From: Streptomyces cellostaticus
GTDB taxonomy: Bacteria; Actinomycetota; Actinomycetes; Streptomycetales; Streptomycetaceae
Direction of reading: 5' to 3'
DNA length: 64,000 bases
NCBI RefSeq assembly: GCF_001513965.1
Contig: NZ_KQ948030.1
Span: 62,001-126,000, forward strand
Shown piece by piece: positions 63,049 through 64,000 of the stretch; the stretch's first letter is position 1; every line of letters starts with the position of its first letter. The position numbers were made by a program, and so were the translations under genes. A model generated the notes under the pieces. The model saw only the letters and a program-made list of their open reading frames with translations. It ran no database searches and was not told the DNA's origin.

Positions 63049-63702
63049 TCAGATCCGGTAACCGGAGCCGGGCACGGTGACGATGACGGGCGGCTCACCG
63101 AGCTTGCGGCGCAGCGTCATCACCGTCACGCGCACCACGTTGGTGAACGGGTCGGTGTTCTCGTCCCAGGCCTTCTCCAGCAGCTGCTCGGCCGAGACGA
63201 CCGCGCCCTCGCTGCGCATGAGCACCTCCAGCACCGCGAACTCCTTGGGCGCGAGCTGGACCTCCTTGCCGTCGCGGAAGACCTCGCGGCGGTTCGGGTC
63301 GAGCTTGATGCCGGCACGCTCCAGGACCGGCGGCAGGGGCACGCTCGTACGGCGTCCGAGCGCGCGCACGCGCGCGATCAGCTCACTGAACGCGAACGGC
63401 TTGGGCAGATAGTCGTCGGCGCCGATCTCCAGGCCCTCGACGCGGTCGCTGACGTCACCGGACGCGGTGAGCATGAGCACGCGCGTGGGCATGCCCAGCT
63501 CCACGATCTTGCGGCAGACGTCGTCGCCGTGCACGAGCGGGAGGTCGCGGTCGAGGACGACCACGTCGTAGTCGTTGACGCCGATGCGCTCCAGGGCAGC
63601 CGCACCGTCGTACACGACGTCGACGGCCATGGCCTCCCGGCGCAGTCCGGTGGCCACCGCATCGGCGAGCAGTTGCTCGTCCTCGACGACGAGTACGCGC
63701 AC
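63049..63702 (-). CDS. cutR: Response regulator CutR
   Basis: A 217-residue OmpR-class regulator, the same length as remembered for S. lividans CutR. The receiver begins VRVLVVEDEQLLADAVATGL, has the phospho-acceptor Asp51 in VVVLDRDLPLVHGDD and the lysine in DDYLPKPFAFSELIARV. The winged helix has LAPKEFAVLEVLMRSEGAVVSAEQLLEKAWD and TNVVRVTVMTLRRKLGE. The GTG at 63702 is preceded by GGAAGGAC; a frame start at 63726 adds eight non-conserved residues. CutRS affects copper, secretion-stress and antibiotic phenotypes in streptomycetes. Confidence 0.93.
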   Translation of the reverse strand: MRVLVVEDEQLLADAVATGLRREAMAVDVVYDGAAALERIGVNDYDVVVLDRDLPLVHGDDVCRKIVELGMPTRVLMLTASGDVSDRVEGLEIGADDYLPKPFAFSELIARVRALGRRTSVPLPPVLERAGIKLDPNRREVFRDGKEVQLAPKEFAVLEVLMRSEGAVVSAEQLLEKAWDENTDPFTNVVRVTVMTLRRKLGEPPVIVTVPGSGYRI

Positions 63703-63878
63703 GTCGCTTGTCCTTCCTGTGTCCACCCGCGTAGCGCGCAGTGAGCGCGGGCGGGCAGGGATGTCCGTGGGATGGTGACCTCCATCCTGCCCTTTTCGGC
63801 CATAAGTCGGCTGTAAGACGGGGTCCGGGCCGCAGGGATCCGGGCGCTGGGGCGGGAATGCGAGATTTTCTCCTCCGG

Positions 63879-64000
63879 TTAGGTTTCCGTGGAAGGGAGC
63901 GGGGGGAGGACGGCTTTACACCCCGCGATCACGCTCTGCACGTGCCGCAGCACCATGCGGTACTTCGCGATCCGCTTCCACGGAGCGGGCGTGGGTGTCC
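63879..64000 (-). CDS. C-terminal end of an unidentified gene (cut by window edge)
   Basis: A minus-strand frame enters from the right edge and ends at the TAA at 63881-63879. The visible ~39 residues include PWKRIAKYRMVLRHVQSVIA and end AVLPPLPSTET. Codon use fits Streptomyces coding DNA, but too little is visible to name a family, and it could be a chance frame. The gap 63703-63878 would hold the cutR promoter. Confidence 0.35.
   Translation of the reverse strand, partial: TPTPAPWKRIAKYRMVLRHVQSVIAGCKAVLPPLPSTET

Overview
The window is chromosomal DNA of a Streptomyces. It is very GC-rich with strong third-position G/C bias and many GTG starts. Genus markers include a SepF-like division protein, CutRS, Hen1-Pnkp, an F420-type oxidoreductase and dispersed Streptomyces intergenic repeats. 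About 55 genes are supported. Most belong to short operons with 4-bp ATGA/GTGA overlaps, and these overlaps decided several starts.

Region by region. (1) 1-6289 is an aryl-CoA catabolic cluster, most like the 2-aminobenzoyl-CoA (anthranilate) route: acyl-CoA dehydrogenase (cut by the window edge), aryl-CoA ligase, PaaX-type regulator, a fused flavin monooxygenase/old-yellow-enzyme protein, and enoyl-CoA hydratase. Its two minus-strand units share a promoter/operator block. A MITE-like element sits in the first divergent promoter. (2) 6586-10894 holds an anti-sigma-type ATP-binding protein and an arginine deiminase unit (arcA, ornithine carbamoyltransferase, permease). (3) 11007-13573 is a miniature RiPP operon: a 27-residue precursor, a B12-type radical SAM maturase and a DUF5825-like protein behind a nested inverted-repeat operator. 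It abuts a Hen1-Pnkp RNA-repair pair (13583-17619). (4) 17712-27213 carries small zinc-ribbon, CbrC-like, membrane, F420, MazG, AAA-ATPase, SepF-like, YceI and MarR genes. (5) 27323-38611 is dominated by cobalamin: mutA-mutB-meaB, cobalt importer cbtBA and B12-independent methionine synthase metE. cbtB and metE are divergent, and each has its own cobalamin riboswitch. (6) 38612-46880 is an accessory, partly decayed island: an NB-ARC/TPR regulator, a small secreted protein, two broken XRE regulators, an IS5-type transposase remnant, a possible immunity protein, a degenerate type I-E CRISPR array and short tandem repeats. (7) 46884-63702 is a conserved actinobacterial block matching the remembered Mycobacterium tuberculosis Rv2689c-Rv2699c order: TrmA-like methyltransferase, KimA-like K+ importer, two TrkA proteins, DUF3159, OB-fold protein, DUF3710, dut, DUF3093, DUF4193. 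It is interrupted by kdpDE and a broken ABC gene. CutSR and the end of an unknown gene close the window.

Three functional themes recur: cobalamin supply and use, potassium homeostasis (KimA, TrkA pair and KdpDE within 8 kb), and RNA repair beside a tiny RiPP operon. The RiPP operon is the best candidate for an undescribed system. Positions and motifs were read by eye; family names come from recognition, and no database search was run.
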